Positions 43,680-52,818 of a stretch of DNA of 64,000 nt are shown piece by piece (positions within the stretch are counted from its first letter, which is position 1; the number at the start of each line of letters is the position of its first letter). The stretch comes from Acinetobacter chinensis (lineage in GTDB: Bacteria; Pseudomonadota; Gammaproteobacteria; Pseudomonadales; Moraxellaceae). A model generated the notes under the pieces. It searched no databases. It had not been told where the DNA came from and saw only the letters and a list, made by a program, of their open reading frames with translations. The position numbers and the translations under genes were made by a program. Where the stretch lies: NCBI RefSeq assembly GCF_002165375.2, contig NZ_CP032134.1:1922001-1986000 (forward strand), given 5' to 3'.

Positions 43680-44294
43680 TCAGGCAACCTGCTGCGCATG
43701 ACTGGCATGCTTAGGCAAAGCCAGTGCCTGATCAATGTAGGCGACACGCAGTGTATCCCTGGAGCCCAGATAACGCTGATAAAAACTTGAATTCAGAATT
43801 GCAGCAGCACCATGTGTCAGTGCCCAGATGGAAGCCAGATAATCCCTGACTGTCATTGCACTGTGTATATCCAGCAGATAGGTTTCCGTCATACGTATAA
43901 TCAGTCTGAGACGCTGACGCCTGATCTGATACAGCTCACTGAACAGATGATAAATTCCTACACCTGTGGTTGAAAGTCTCTCTTCGATCTGATGAAACAG
44001 CACAGTACGTTCAGGATGATGCAAATGATGCAGCATAAAGAATGCGAGGTGTTCAGGGAACTGTTTTTCAGTGTCTTTTATCATCTCCAACAGCATATTT
44101 TCATTGCGGATGATCAGCAGCATATACAGCTCATCCTTACTCTGAAAATGCTTATAGAGTGTTCCTTTTGCAAGATCAAGTTCAGCTGCGAGCGCATCAA
44201 GCGTCATTCCTGACTCGCCATTTTCCAGCAGCAGCTGTTCCGCCACCTGAAAAATCAATGATTCTCTTGCCCTGAACTGCGCCTGACGATCCAT
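43680..44294 (-). CDS. TetR/AcrR-family regulator
   Basis: The 204-residue protein has the TetR helix-turn-helix near the N-terminus: ENGESGMTLDALAAELDLAKGTLYKHFQSKDELYML (split here by context, residues about 25-60). The C-terminal ligand-binding half is all helical and of no recognised subgroup. The ATG at 44294, with AGGG upstream, is preferred over a GTG two codons earlier. It lies nine bases upstream of gspH on the same strand, so it is probably co-transcribed with the pseudopilin genes, which is an unusual partnership. Confidence 0.87.
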   Translation of the reverse strand: MDRQAQFRARESLIFQVAEQLLLENGESGMTLDALAAELDLAKGTLYKHFQSKDELYMLLIIRNENMLLEMIKDTEKQFPEHLAFFMLHHLHHPERTVLFHQIEERLSTTGVGIYHLFSELYQIRRQRLRLIIRMTETYLLDIHSAMTVRDYLASIWALTHGAAAILNSSFYQRYLGSRDTLRVAYIDQALALPKHASHAQQVA

Positions 44295-44343
44295 CTTCAC
44301 CCTGTCACTCTCTTCTATGCTTCTAACTGTTTATTCAAGCTAT

Positions 44344-45117
44344 TTATTTCATTTTCAGCAGGTTTTCAAAATTCTGCATTGTAATAAATGCCATTTCTTC
44401 AAGTGACTTATCATATACATCACTTAGCGCTTTTGCTACATATGGAACGTATTTTGGTTCATTAGTTTTACCACGATATGGAACCGGAGCCAGATACGGA
44501 CTGTCAGTTTCAATCAACACTCTGTCCAGTGGTACCTGTTTTGCGACATCACGCAAATCCTGCGCATTTTTAAAAGAAACAATGCCCGAAAATGAAATGT
44601 AGTATCCGCAATCCAGTACAGCTTTAGCCGTTTCCCAATCTTCGGTAAAACAGTGCAGAATACCGTGTGTGGATTTTTCTGCACGGATAATATCCACAGT
44701 GTCATGCTTCGCAGATCGGGTATGAACTACCACAGGTTTGGATACTGCCTGGGATGCATGAATATGTCGTGCAAAACAGGCTTTCTGTTCAGCAATAAAA
44801 TCCTGACTATGGAAATAATCCAGACCCGTTTCACCCAGTGCCCAGGCTTTTTCAGACTGTGCAAGCTCAATCAGACACTCAGTAGTTGCCCGTGCCATGG
44901 TCTGAACATCTTCACAGGGATGTACCCCAACGGTATAACCCACGTCATCATGACGGGCTGCAATCTCTGACAAAGGAATATGATCATCCAGATCGACAGA
45001 GATACCCATAAACTTACTGACGCCGGCTTCACGTGCCTGAGCCAGTGCCAGATCCACATCACCATTATAAGGTGTAAGGTCGAGCATGGTTAAGTGGCAA
45101 TGAGTATCTACAAACAC
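44344..45117 (-). CDS. tatD: TatD-family metal-dependent hydrolase (DNase-like)
   Basis: The 257-residue TIM-barrel protein has the N-terminal metal motif VDTHCHL, then GVHPCE, ALGETGLDYF, HTRSA, ILHCFT and LIETDSPYLAP, the complete TatD/YcfH set. E. coli members are 3'-5' exonucleases with a role in oxidative DNA damage. It starts with GTG at 45117, with AGGA seven bases before it. The holB-pilZ-tatD order is the one seen in Pseudomonas and supports the YcfH-type assignment. Confidence 0.92.
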   Translation of the reverse strand: MFVDTHCHLTMLDLTPYNGDVDLALAQAREAGVSKFMGISVDLDDHIPLSEIAARHDDVGYTVGVHPCEDVQTMARATTECLIELAQSEKAWALGETGLDYFHSQDFIAEQKACFARHIHASQAVSKPVVVHTRSAKHDTVDIIRAEKSTHGILHCFTEDWETAKAVLDCGYYISFSGIVSFKNAQDLRDVAKQVPLDRVLIETDSPYLAPVPYRGKTNEPKYVPYVAKALSDVYDKSLEEMAFITMQNFENLLKMK

Positions 45118-45142
45118 GGTCTGATCCTATGAAGTTTTTAAC

Positions 45143-45484
45143 CTACATAGTGTAACTGGATCTGCCGTCAGACTTAATACCCGCAAGCAGTTTTTCCGCT
45201 TCTGATTTGTAATAAACACCCTTTTCACCCATCAGCTGAATACCAAAACCCTGAAGTTTTGCACCATTCTGCTTATGTGCAATCCAGATAACTTTCCCTG
45301 TTAAAGGGATTTTCTGAGACTGTTCCGGCAATGTTGCCAGTACAAAAACCTCTTCACCCAGTTTCACCGGCTGTTTTGATGGTATAAACAGACCTCCGCC
45401 CACAACATAAGGCATATAACTTGCGTAAAGTGTATTTTTATCAGGAATATTTGCCTGAATAATCCCACCCATACGTGGCTGCAT
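45143..45484 (-). CDS. pilZ: Type IV pilus protein PilZ
   Basis: From the ATG at 45484 (AAAGGGGAACAGT upstream) the product is 113 residues. It closely follows Pseudomonas PilZ: GGIIQANIPDKNTLYASYMP, GGLFIPSKQPVKLGEEVFVL and GKVIWI. Like that protein it lacks the RxxxR and D/NxSxxG motifs for cyclic-di-GMP binding, so it is the adaptor form that works with PilB and FimX. The 45520 start would place 12 extra residues inside holB. It follows holB directly. Confidence 0.92.
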   Translation of the reverse strand: MQPRMGGIIQANIPDKNTLYASYMPYVVGGGLFIPSKQPVKLGEEVFVLATLPEQSQKIPLTGKVIWIAHKQNGAKLQGFGIQLMGEKGVYYKSEAEKLLAGIKSDGRSSYTM

Positions 45485-45495
45485 ACTGTTCCCCT

Positions 45496-46479
45496 TTAAA
45501 CATTCATTAACTTTATACACAACTGATCAAGTACAAGATTTCCCTGTATATTCTGCTCAGTCATTTTTTTTGATTGTTGTAAATCTGCATAGATTCCAAA
45601 TAATGTTTCAAGTGTGTACTGCTCCGCAAGTACTGTAAAGTCCAGATCAGTATTATTCACCTGCTGATTGAGCTTGACACAAATCAGGTCTGACAACAAG
45701 TATTCAAACATCTGACTGAACTCATTGAAACCAAGCTCTTTATTCCATCTGGTCGCTGTTGCCATTGGCATATTTTTCTGCTGTACCAGTTTCTGCCAGT
45801 CCTTTAAAAAGTCATTCCTTCTTGAAAACCACGTACTCTCTGCCAGATGAACTGCCTGTAATGGCATCTGCCCTGAAAGATTCAGCAACAGCTGTTTCTG
45901 CTGCTGCAGGTCTTCAGGTAAATACTGACTTAAAAACTCATCCGACTGCGCTGAAGTTATACGATCCATGGCAAAGTGCTGTAAACGGCTGCGGACAGTC
46001 GCAGGCAGTTTAAGAAAGTGATCTGCCAGTAAAATGATGATGACTCTGTCACCAGGCTCTTCCAGTGTTTTCAGCAATGCATTTGCCGAGGCGATATTCA
46101 GGGCTTCTGCCGGTTCAATAACAACGACTCTCCAGCCATCCACTGTCTGCTGCACAAATGGTAATAAATCCCGGATCTTCTCGATCTTAATTTTCGCGTT
46201 CTGCTTTTTATTTTCTTCATCGGTCGTGATGTATACATAATTGGGGTGCGTATCCGACTTTAGCCACTGGCAACTGCCACATTCACCACATGCTACACGA
46301 TCCACATGACGGTTTGAACACAGTATCCAGGCAAGAAACTGCTTGGCAAAAGCATCTTTCCCACATCCTTTTTTGCCATAAAACAATAAACCATGACCAA
46401 TTGCAGGAAAGCGCCCTGTGAGCGTATTCCAGACATCCTGTTGCCAAGGATAGACCCTTGCCTCAACCTCACTCAGCAT
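45496..46479 (-). CDS. holB: DNA polymerase III delta' subunit
   Basis: Delta' is part of the clamp-loader complex. The 327-residue protein has the P-loop-like GKKGCGKDAFAKQF (about 31-44), and a zinc-binding CGECGSCQW segment (about 62-70). NALLKTLEEPGDRVIIILLADH, the sensor/SRC-like region, follows. The C-terminal third is helical. It is 15 bases downstream of kdsB, and pilZ follows, as in pseudomonads (though tmk is absent here). Confidence 0.93.
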   Translation of the reverse strand: MLSEVEARVYPWQQDVWNTLTGRFPAIGHGLLFYGKKGCGKDAFAKQFLAWILCSNRHVDRVACGECGSCQWLKSDTHPNYVYITTDEENKKQNAKIKIEKIRDLLPFVQQTVDGWRVVVIEPAEALNIASANALLKTLEEPGDRVIIILLADHFLKLPATVRSRLQHFAMDRITSAQSDEFLSQYLPEDLQQQKQLLLNLSGQMPLQAVHLAESTWFSRRNDFLKDWQKLVQQKNMPMATATRWNKELGFNEFSQMFEYLLSDLICVKLNQQVNNTDLDFTVLAEQYTLETLFGIYADLQQSKKMTEQNIQGNLVLDQLCIKLMNV

Positions 46480-46494
46480 TCGAGATTCCTGCTT

Positions 46495-47256
46495 TTACTG
46501 AAAAAGACTGATATCAAGTTCATTTAAACGATCCAGATCCTGCTGTGTATCCACACCTGGTGGCAGACTTGCTTCTGCAACAGCAATTGCAATCCGGTGA
46601 CCATTTTCAAGTACTCTTAACTGTTCGAGGCTTTCCAGTTTTTCCAGCATCCCCATTTCCCAGCCAACATATTCCTGAAGCAGTTTGACACGGTAGCCAT
46701 AAATACCCAAATGACGATATGCCTGATTATGCAAAGCTGGATTTTCCTGTTTATTGCCATCACGGTCATAAGGAATCGTTGCCCGACTGAAATACAGTGC
46801 TTCATTAAAACGTGACATGACAACTTTGACGATACTGTCGCGCTTGAATTCATCCAGATCTGTGACCGGCTCACATAACGTAGACATTGAACACAATGGT
46901 TTCATTTCAAGTAACTGAGCAACCTGCTGAACCAGCTGAGCAGGCAACAAAGGCTCATCACCCTGTACATTGACAATAATATCTTCAGCAGCCCAGCCTT
47001 TAATTTTTGCAACTTCACTCAGCCGATCCGTACCCGATGGGTGATCAGGTGATGTCAGAACTACATCCACACCTTCAGCAATACAGACATCTGCGATCCG
47101 CTGATCATCCGTCGCCACACAGAGATCGTCAAAACCCTCGACTTTTCGAGCCTGATCCACAACCCTTAAAATCATTGCGCGACCATGAATCTGCAATAAC
47201 GGCTTACCCGGTAAACGTGAGCTGGAAAAACGGGCAGGAATAACAATGTGTTTCAT
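46495..47256 (-). CDS. kdsB: 3-deoxy-manno-octulosonate cytidylyltransferase (CMP-Kdo synthetase)
   Basis: KdsB activates Kdo for addition to lipid A. From the ATG at 47256 the product is 253 residues and starts KHIVIPARFSSSRLPGKPL, the nucleotide-binding signature. VCIATDDQRI-like, VNVQGDEPLLP and the KLESLEQLRVLENGHRI C-terminal segment are all as in E. coli. An in-frame upstream start at 47319 lies inside lpxK and is rejected. lpxK is eight bases upstream. Confidence 0.97.
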   Translation of the reverse strand: MKHIVIPARFSSSRLPGKPLLQIHGRAMILRVVDQARKVEGFDDLCVATDDQRIADVCIAEGVDVVLTSPDHPSGTDRLSEVAKIKGWAAEDIIVNVQGDEPLLPAQLVQQVAQLLEMKPLCSMSTLCEPVTDLDEFKRDSIVKVVMSRFNEALYFSRATIPYDRDGNKQENPALHNQAYRHLGIYGYRVKLLQEYVGWEMGMLEKLESLEQLRVLENGHRIAIAVAEASLPPGVDTQQDLDRLNELDISLFQ

Positions 47257-47264
47257 AAAGTCGC

Positions 47265-48269
47265 CTAAGAGATCTGAATGCCTGATTCCTGCAACTGCTG
47301 ATGCAGTTTCAGATAGCATGCCTCAGAGAGTACTGCTTCCACAGGAACCACCCAGATTTCACGATTAAAAGCTGGGTTCTGTTTCAATAAAGGTAAAATT
47401 TTAACTGCATCTTTTTCGGTTGTAATCACCGGATTTGCGTCATCAAACTGAAAATCCGCAATCTCATATTCATAATGATCGGGAAACTCATGACACTGAA
47501 AATGGTGTATACCCATAGATTCGAGCGTTGCGTAAAATCTTTGAGGAAAACCAATACCTGCAACTGCGTAAAAATCTGCTTCTGGATTAAACACCCGTCC
47601 ATCCATTGCATTCAACAGATAAGGTTCAGCAACTTCAAGGTGCATATATAGCTCACTTTCAGGCTCTGCTGCATGCTCAATCACAGTAGCCCCTTCAAGT
47701 CTGGACGGAGGTTCTCTCAGATAACCCTCAGGAAGGATTTTCCCATTACCTAAACCACGGTTATTATCCAGAACAATCCACTCAATCTGCCGGTTCAGTG
47801 CATGGTGCTGTAATCCATCATCACTGATGATCAGATCCAGTTCATATTTTTCAAGCAACAGCTCAATACTTTTTTGCCTGTTCGACCCCACAGCCATAGG
47901 CACACCCGTTGACTGAACAATCAGACAGGGTTCATCTCCGACGGTTTCAGGTAGAGCATCGAGTCCAACAAATGCAGGAAATGGACCTTTCCCACCATAA
48001 CCACGACTGATGACACCTACTTTGACATGATGTCTAAGCAAATAGGTCACAAGCTGAATCAGAAGCGGAGTTTTTCCACTGCCACCTACTGTAATATTTC
48101 CAATAACCATGACAGGAACAGGAGCTGTATAAGCCTGTTTAACATCCATTTCATAGAGTTTTCTGTTCAGCAGAAAACCACCACGATACAGCCACGACAA
48201 AGGTCGAAGCACAATCAGCCATCCTGCCTGTTTATTCCAGGCATCCTGAATGAATTGCGCCAGTGACAT
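47265..48269 (-). CDS. lpxK: Tetraacyldisaccharide 4'-kinase
   Basis: LpxK phosphorylates the lipid A precursor at the 4' position. The 334-residue protein has an N-terminal membrane-associated helix region and the P-loop GNITVGGSGKTPL (about 57-69). VISRGYGGKGP and ISDDGLQHHAL follow, the last with catalytic Asp residues. It starts two bases after the msbA stop, the standard msbA-lpxK pairing. Confidence 0.97.
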   Translation of the reverse strand: MSLAQFIQDAWNKQAGWLIVLRPLSWLYRGGFLLNRKLYEMDVKQAYTAPVPVMVIGNITVGGSGKTPLLIQLVTYLLRHHVKVGVISRGYGGKGPFPAFVGLDALPETVGDEPCLIVQSTGVPMAVGSNRQKSIELLLEKYELDLIISDDGLQHHALNRQIEWIVLDNNRGLGNGKILPEGYLREPPSRLEGATVIEHAAEPESELYMHLEVAEPYLLNAMDGRVFNPEADFYAVAGIGFPQRFYATLESMGIHHFQCHEFPDHYEYEIADFQFDDANPVITTEKDAVKILPLLKQNPAFNREIWVVPVEAVLSEACYLKLHQQLQESGIQIS

Positions 48270-48271
48270 AA

Positions 48272-49999
48272 TTACTGTTCCTCAAAGTTACGCTGATGCA
48301 ACTGATAATAAGCGCCATGCTTTTCAATCAGTTCTGCATGAGTACCTTGCTCTACAATCATCCCTTTGTCCATCACAACAATCAGATCTGCATTTTCAAT
48401 GGTAGAGAGTCTGTGTGCAATAACAATAGTGGTTCTGTCCTGCATCGCAGCATCAAATGCCTGCTGAATGAAATATTCGGATTCGTTATCCAGCGCACTT
48501 GTTGCTTCATCCAGAATTAAAATCGGTGCATCTTTCAGGATAGCCCGAGCAATGGCAATCCGCTGACGTTGACCGCCAGAAAGGTTCAAGCCCTGAGCAC
48601 CCAGCTGCGTATCATAACCTTGAGGTAAGGACATGATAAAATCATGTGCATAAGCTGCTTTTGCAGCAGCAATCACCTGTTCATCTGTTGCATTTTCCAG
48701 CTGCCCGTACGCAATATTTTCACGGACAGTCCGGTTAAACAGAACGACCTGCTGATTGACCATGGCGATCTGAGTCCGCAGACTGGTGATTTCAATATCC
48801 TGAATATCATACTGATCCAATAAAATACGACCTGAGCTCAACTCCTGGAATCTGACCAGTAGATTCACCAGTGAAGTCTTGCCTGCTCCTGAACGTCCTA
48901 CAAGTGCGACGGTCTGACCTGCTTTTACATTCAGGTTGAAGTTTTTAATCGCCTCATGTCCATCAGCATAGATCAGTCCAGCATTTTCAAACTGAATATT
49001 ACCTTTTAAAGCAGGTGTCAGAGTTCCTGTATTTTTTTCTTCCGGCAGATCAAGCAGTTCAAACACTGAATATGCCGCAGCCATACCACGCTGAAGTTTT
49101 TCATTAATATCTGTCAGCGCTTTGATAGGCTTACTGAGCATACCTGCTGCTGTGATATACGCAACAAATTCACCCGTGGTGGTTTCTCTGAGAATTTCAG
49201 GGCGCAATGCAATCCAGATAATAATACTGAGCGACATGGCCATAATCAGCTGCACAACAGGGCTGTTCAGTTGCTGTACAACCACCATTTTCAGACCACG
49301 ACGCAGGTTTTCAAGGGAATGTAATTTAAACCGTTCCTGCTCATAAGTCTGTCCGCCAAAGCTTTTGACGACCAGGTTACCGTTTACCGTTTCCTGAACC
49401 ACATGGTTGACATCACCCATGGTATCCTGTACCTGCATAGACAATGTACGCATACGCTTGGCAGCTTTACGGATTAAAAGACCAATCAGTGGACCAAAAA
49501 CAAGAATACACAGTGTTAAACGCCAGTTGCTGTAAAGCAGATACCCAAGCAGAGCCATTGCAATCAAGCCCTGCTGAACCAACGTTCTGAGTGAATCAGT
49601 CGACGCCGCCGTCAACTGCTCAACGTTGTACATGATTTTGGCTGTAATGTGCCCACTGGTATTATCCAGATAATACTGTGACGGCAGTTTCAGTAACTTG
49701 GCAAACACTTCCTGACGGATGTTAAAAACCAGATTCCGGGAAATGACTGAGGTGTAATATCCACCGACAAAACTCCCTACACCACGGAAAAAAATCAACA
49801 GAACAACCAGAAACGGGAAAAGCGAAGTGAAACTTTCATCCCTGTCCTGAATTGCAGTAATGATTTTTTCAAGCAATTTGGCTACCGACACTTCCGTTGC
49901 TGCATTGATAGCAAAACCTACAACAACCAGTATCATCAGACCCCAGAATGGTTTCAGATAACTGAGCAGGCGCAAATAAACTTTTAAATCGTGGTTCAC
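48272..49999 (-). CDS. msbA: Lipid A export ABC transporter MsbA
   Basis: MsbA flips core-lipid A across the inner membrane. The 575-residue protein is a half-transporter with six membrane helices (about 18-320) fused to an ATPase domain: Walker A GRSGAGKTS (about 373-381), Q-loop MVNQQVVLFN, signature LSGGQRQRIA, Walker B ILILDEATSAL, and the H-loop IVIAHRL. Length and gene position between exbD and lpxK fit MsbA. Confidence 0.96.
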   Translation of the reverse strand: MNHDLKVYLRLLSYLKPFWGLMILVVVGFAINAATEVSVAKLLEKIITAIQDRDESFTSLFPFLVVLLIFFRGVGSFVGGYYTSVISRNLVFNIRQEVFAKLLKLPSQYYLDNTSGHITAKIMYNVEQLTAASTDSLRTLVQQGLIAMALLGYLLYSNWRLTLCILVFGPLIGLLIRKAAKRMRTLSMQVQDTMGDVNHVVQETVNGNLVVKSFGGQTYEQERFKLHSLENLRRGLKMVVVQQLNSPVVQLIMAMSLSIIIWIALRPEILRETTTGEFVAYITAAGMLSKPIKALTDINEKLQRGMAAAYSVFELLDLPEEKNTGTLTPALKGNIQFENAGLIYADGHEAIKNFNLNVKAGQTVALVGRSGAGKTSLVNLLVRFQELSSGRILLDQYDIQDIEITSLRTQIAMVNQQVVLFNRTVRENIAYGQLENATDEQVIAAAKAAYAHDFIMSLPQGYDTQLGAQGLNLSGGQRQRIAIARAILKDAPILILDEATSALDNESEYFIQQAFDAAMQDRTTIVIAHRLSTIENADLIVVMDKGMIVEQGTHAELIEKHGAYYQLHQRNFEEQ

Positions 50000-50002
50000 T
50001 GA

Positions 50003-50425
50003 TTAATAACCCCTGGACGGCACTTTCGTACTGATATTGATGTTAACAAAGCCCAATTGCCCTGCAACATCCATGACTCGAATTACATCCTGATGCGTTG
50101 CTTTTGCATCAGCAGCAATGACAAACATTAAATCACGCTGATCATTGGAAATCTGTTTAATTGCCGTATTTAAATCTGCTGATTCTTTACTGGACAATGC
50201 CTGTCCATTGACCGAGTAATGCCCGGAAGCATCCACCACAACTTCAATCTTATGATTGAACTGCTTCGGTGGTACTCCCTGGGCATCAGGTAAAGTCAGA
50301 TTCATACGGCTGAACTGATTAAATGTTGTGGAAAGTAACAGGAACACCAATATGAACAACAGGCAGTCAATCATTGGCGTCAGGTTAATATGAATATCTT
50401 CCACTTGTGTACGTTTAAATTTCAT
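50003..50425 (-). CDS. exbD: ExbD/TolR-family energy transducer subunit
   Basis: The 140-residue protein has one N-terminal membrane helix with the proton-channel Asp (NLTPMIDCLLFILVFLLLSTTF) and a periplasmic domain. With ExbB it uses proton flow to drive TonB-type energisation. The gene precedes msbA by three bases. A tonB gene is not adjacent. A TolR role cannot be excluded, but tolAB-pal is missing here. Confidence 0.88.
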   Translation of the reverse strand: MKFKRTQVEDIHINLTPMIDCLLFILVFLLLSTTFNQFSRMNLTLPDAQGVPPKQFNHKIEVVVDASGHYSVNGQALSSKESADLNTAIKQISNDQRDLMFVIAADAKATHQDVIRVMDVAGQLGFVNINISTKVPSRGY

Positions 50426-50433
50426 ATTTCACC

Positions 50434-51072
50434 TTAACTTGCTTTCTTCACTTCCTGTTCTTCCACAGAATCATTCTGATAGAAAAGTGCTGCATGAAAA
50501 AGTGTTGACTGCTGTTCAAGTTCCGCAATGTACTCCTGAACCAGCCGCTGAAAATAACGGTATGCAAACAGCGCAGGGATAGCAATCAGCATACCTGCTG
50601 CTGTTGTAATCAAAGCCTTGGAAATACCCGGAATCATGAGTGTTGGATTACTGTTAGTTCCCAGGTCAATCACCAGGAATGATTCAATAATTCCCAGTAC
50701 TGTACCCAGCAAACCCAACAATGGAGCAACAGCACTTAAAGTCCCCAGAAAATTGATATTTTTTTCAAGATATCCGATTTCCTGAGAAGCTGTGGCTTCC
50801 ATTTGAGCGCGAGCATAATTTTCAGGCTGCTGGCGATTCTGATACCCTGCCATAAAAATCCGCCCAAGTGTACTGCTCTGTGCCGAATCATTCTGTTTCA
50901 GGTACTGCATTACACCTTTAACTCCCGCTCCCTGACTCAGCAGCAAGCCCGCAGGTAAAATATTCGATTTTTTCAGGCGAATGAAACGCTCAATTGCAAT
51001 TGCAACAGTAAAAATCGAACAGATCACAAGCGGCAACATCAGCCACCCACCAGCTTTAACCAACTCCCACAT
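50434..51072 (-). CDS. exbB: ExbB/TolQ-family proton channel (MotA/TolQ/ExbB)
   Basis: The 212-residue inner-membrane protein has three hydrophobic segments (about 12-30, 110-135, 155-178). The family signature FLGTLSAVAPLLGLLGTVLGIIESF lies in the second. A conserved Thr follows in the last helix (ALITTAAGMLIAIPALFAYRYF). It lies eight bases upstream of exbD, and 55 bases after parB stops. The exbB-exbD-(msbA)-lpxK-kdsB order is also found in Pseudomonas. Confidence 0.9.
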   Translation of the reverse strand: MWELVKAGGWLMLPLVICSIFTVAIAIERFIRLKKSNILPAGLLLSQGAGVKGVMQYLKQNDSAQSSTLGRIFMAGYQNRQQPENYARAQMEATASQEIGYLEKNINFLGTLSAVAPLLGLLGTVLGIIESFLVIDLGTNSNPTLMIPGISKALITTAAGMLIAIPALFAYRYFQRLVQEYIAELEQQSTLFHAALFYQNDSVEEQEVKKAS

Positions 51073-51127
51073 TCCGCTTCCCCAAGACTTTCAAAACTGC
51101 AAATTTAAAAAATTTAAAACGATAAAA

Positions 51128-52018
51128 TTATTCAGCAAGACAGATATTTAAAATACCATCCAGTTCTTCCAGCGAATGATAATGAATAACCAGTTTTCCT
51201 TTACCCTGCTTATTATGATCAATTTTTACATCCGCACTGAAACGCTCAGTTAAGCGCTGAGTCAGTTGTTGTATATCCGACTGAAGTTCAGGTTTTTTCT
51301 TTTCCTGTTTCGGCGTATTCATATCACGGACAATCTGTTCTGTCTGACGGACGGACAGATTTTTTTCAACAACCTGCTGTGCTACTTTCAGCTGTTCTTT
51401 TTCTTTCAGTGTCAGTATTGCGCGGGCATGCCCCATATCCAGCAAACCTTGCTGCATCAGATCTTTCACAGGTTCTGCAAGTGCAAGCAATCGAAGTAAA
51501 TTACTGACTGTCGTTCTCGCTTTACCTACTGTTTCTGCAATTTCCTGATGGCTCAGACCAAATTCTTCATGGAAACGCTGTAATGCCATTGCCTGATCAA
51601 TCGGGTTCAGATCCTGACGCTGAATGTTTTCAATCAGTGCCAGAGCAATCGCAACCTGATCTGTCAGATCACGGACAATCGCCGGAATCTCAGTCAGACC
51701 AGCCTGTTTTGCAGCACGCCAGCGACGCTCACCCGCAATAATTTCATAAGGATGGATTTCATCATCTGCAACAGAGCGGATAACAATAGGCTGCATCACA
51801 CCATGTTTTTTAATGGATGCCGCCAGCTCCTCAAGTTCCTGTTCGTTGATGAAACGGCGTGGCTGATATTCACCACGCTTCAGCAAATTCACATCAATCT
51901 GTTTCAGCTGACCATGATCCAAGGTTTGAACTTCGAGTTGTAATTTTTCTTTCTGAATGGAACCCAACAGGGCATCCAGACCACGACCCTTAGCTAATCC
52001 GCGTTTTTTTGTGGTCAT
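51128..52018 (-). CDS. parB: Chromosome partition protein ParB
   Basis: ParB loads on parS sites as a CTP-dependent clamp and spreads along DNA. The 296-residue protein has RGLGKGLDALL-type start (GLAKGRGLDALLG). The CTP-binding box IAGERRWRAAKQAGL follows, then IALALIENIQRQDLNPI and the helix-turn-helix LSHQEIAETVGKARTTVSNLLRL. A C-terminal dimerisation region ends the protein. It overlaps parA by four bases. I did not find a clear parS (TGTTTCACGTGAAACA) near it by eye. Confidence 0.96.
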   Translation of the reverse strand: MTTKKRGLAKGRGLDALLGSIQKEKLQLEVQTLDHGQLKQIDVNLLKRGEYQPRRFINEQELEELAASIKKHGVMQPIVIRSVADDEIHPYEIIAGERRWRAAKQAGLTEIPAIVRDLTDQVAIALALIENIQRQDLNPIDQAMALQRFHEEFGLSHQEIAETVGKARTTVSNLLRLLALAEPVKDLMQQGLLDMGHARAILTLKEKEQLKVAQQVVEKNLSVRQTEQIVRDMNTPKQEKKKPELQSDIQQLTQRLTERFSADVKIDHNKQGKGKLVIHYHSLEELDGILNICLAE

Positions 52019-52797
52019 GCTTTCGTTCCTTTTTTCACTTTACTTTTTTTCAACATTTCAGCCGCAAGGTTTAAATACGCCACAGCACCCTTTGAGCTTT
52101 TTTCAAAATAAATAATAGGTAAACCATGTGCCGGTGCTTCTGCCAGACGGACATTTCGTGGAATCACAGTATCGTAGAGTTTTTTCCCAAAATACTGTTC
52201 AAGCTCTGCGGATACGTCACGCGTCAAAGCATTACGGGCATCGTACATGGTACGCAGCACACCCATAATTTCAAGCTCAGGATTCAGTGCCTGCTGAATG
52301 CGGTCTATGGTCTGTGTCAGATCTGCCAGGCCTTCCAGTGCATAATATTCGCACTGCATCGGGATCAGCACACTGTGTACAGCTGCCATCGCATTTACTG
52401 TGATCAGGCTCAGACTTGGCGCACAGTCAACAATGATATAATCAAAGTCTTTTTCAATCTGCTGCAAAGCATTGCGCAGAATATACTCTCTGCCTTCCTG
52501 CTCTGCAATGACAAGCTCAACACCCGCCAGATCACGATTTGAACCAAGTACTTTATAACCGACTTCTGCCTTGGTGATGGCTGTCTCAATCGGCACTTCA
52601 CCCAATAAAACATCAGTAATGGAATAAAGTAAATCATTTTTCTGAATGCCCGAACCCATCGTGGCATTACCCTGGGAATCCATATCGACCAGCAGCACAC
52701 GCTTTTTCAGAACAGCAAGAGAAGCAGCAAGGTTTACAGCTGTTGTCGTTTTACCAACACCACCTTTCTGATTCGCGATTGCAATAATTTGCGCCAT
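52015..52797 (-). CDS. parA: Chromosome partition ATPase ParA (Soj)
   Basis: ParA is a Walker-type ATPase that, with ParB-parS, moves newly copied origins apart. The 260-residue protein has the deviant Walker A motif NQKGGVGKTTTAVNL (8-22), and Walker B IIVDCAPSLSLIT. It lacks the extra DNA-binding N-terminal domain of plasmid type Ia ParA, so it is the chromosomal type. The rsmG-parA-parB order is the standard chromosomal one; mnmG (gidA) is absent upstream. Confidence 0.97.
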   Translation of the reverse strand: MAQIIAIANQKGGVGKTTTAVNLAASLAVLKKRVLLVDMDSQGNATMGSGIQKNDLLYSITDVLLGEVPIETAITKAEVGYKVLGSNRDLAGVELVIAEQEGREYILRNALQQIEKDFDYIIVDCAPSLSLITVNAMAAVHSVLIPMQCEYYALEGLADLTQTIDRIQQALNPELEIMGVLRTMYDARNALTRDVSAELEQYFGKKLYDTVIPRNVRLAEAPAHGLPIIYFEKSSKGAVAYLNLAAEMLKKSKVKKGTKA

Positions 52798-52818
52798 GGA
52801 AACCCCAACTCTTAAGTC

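Noticed and set aside
41125..44294. gspHIJK as a new secretion or pilus system
   Set aside because: All four proteins match known T2SS minor pseudopilins, and scattered gsp clusters are normal for Acinetobacter.
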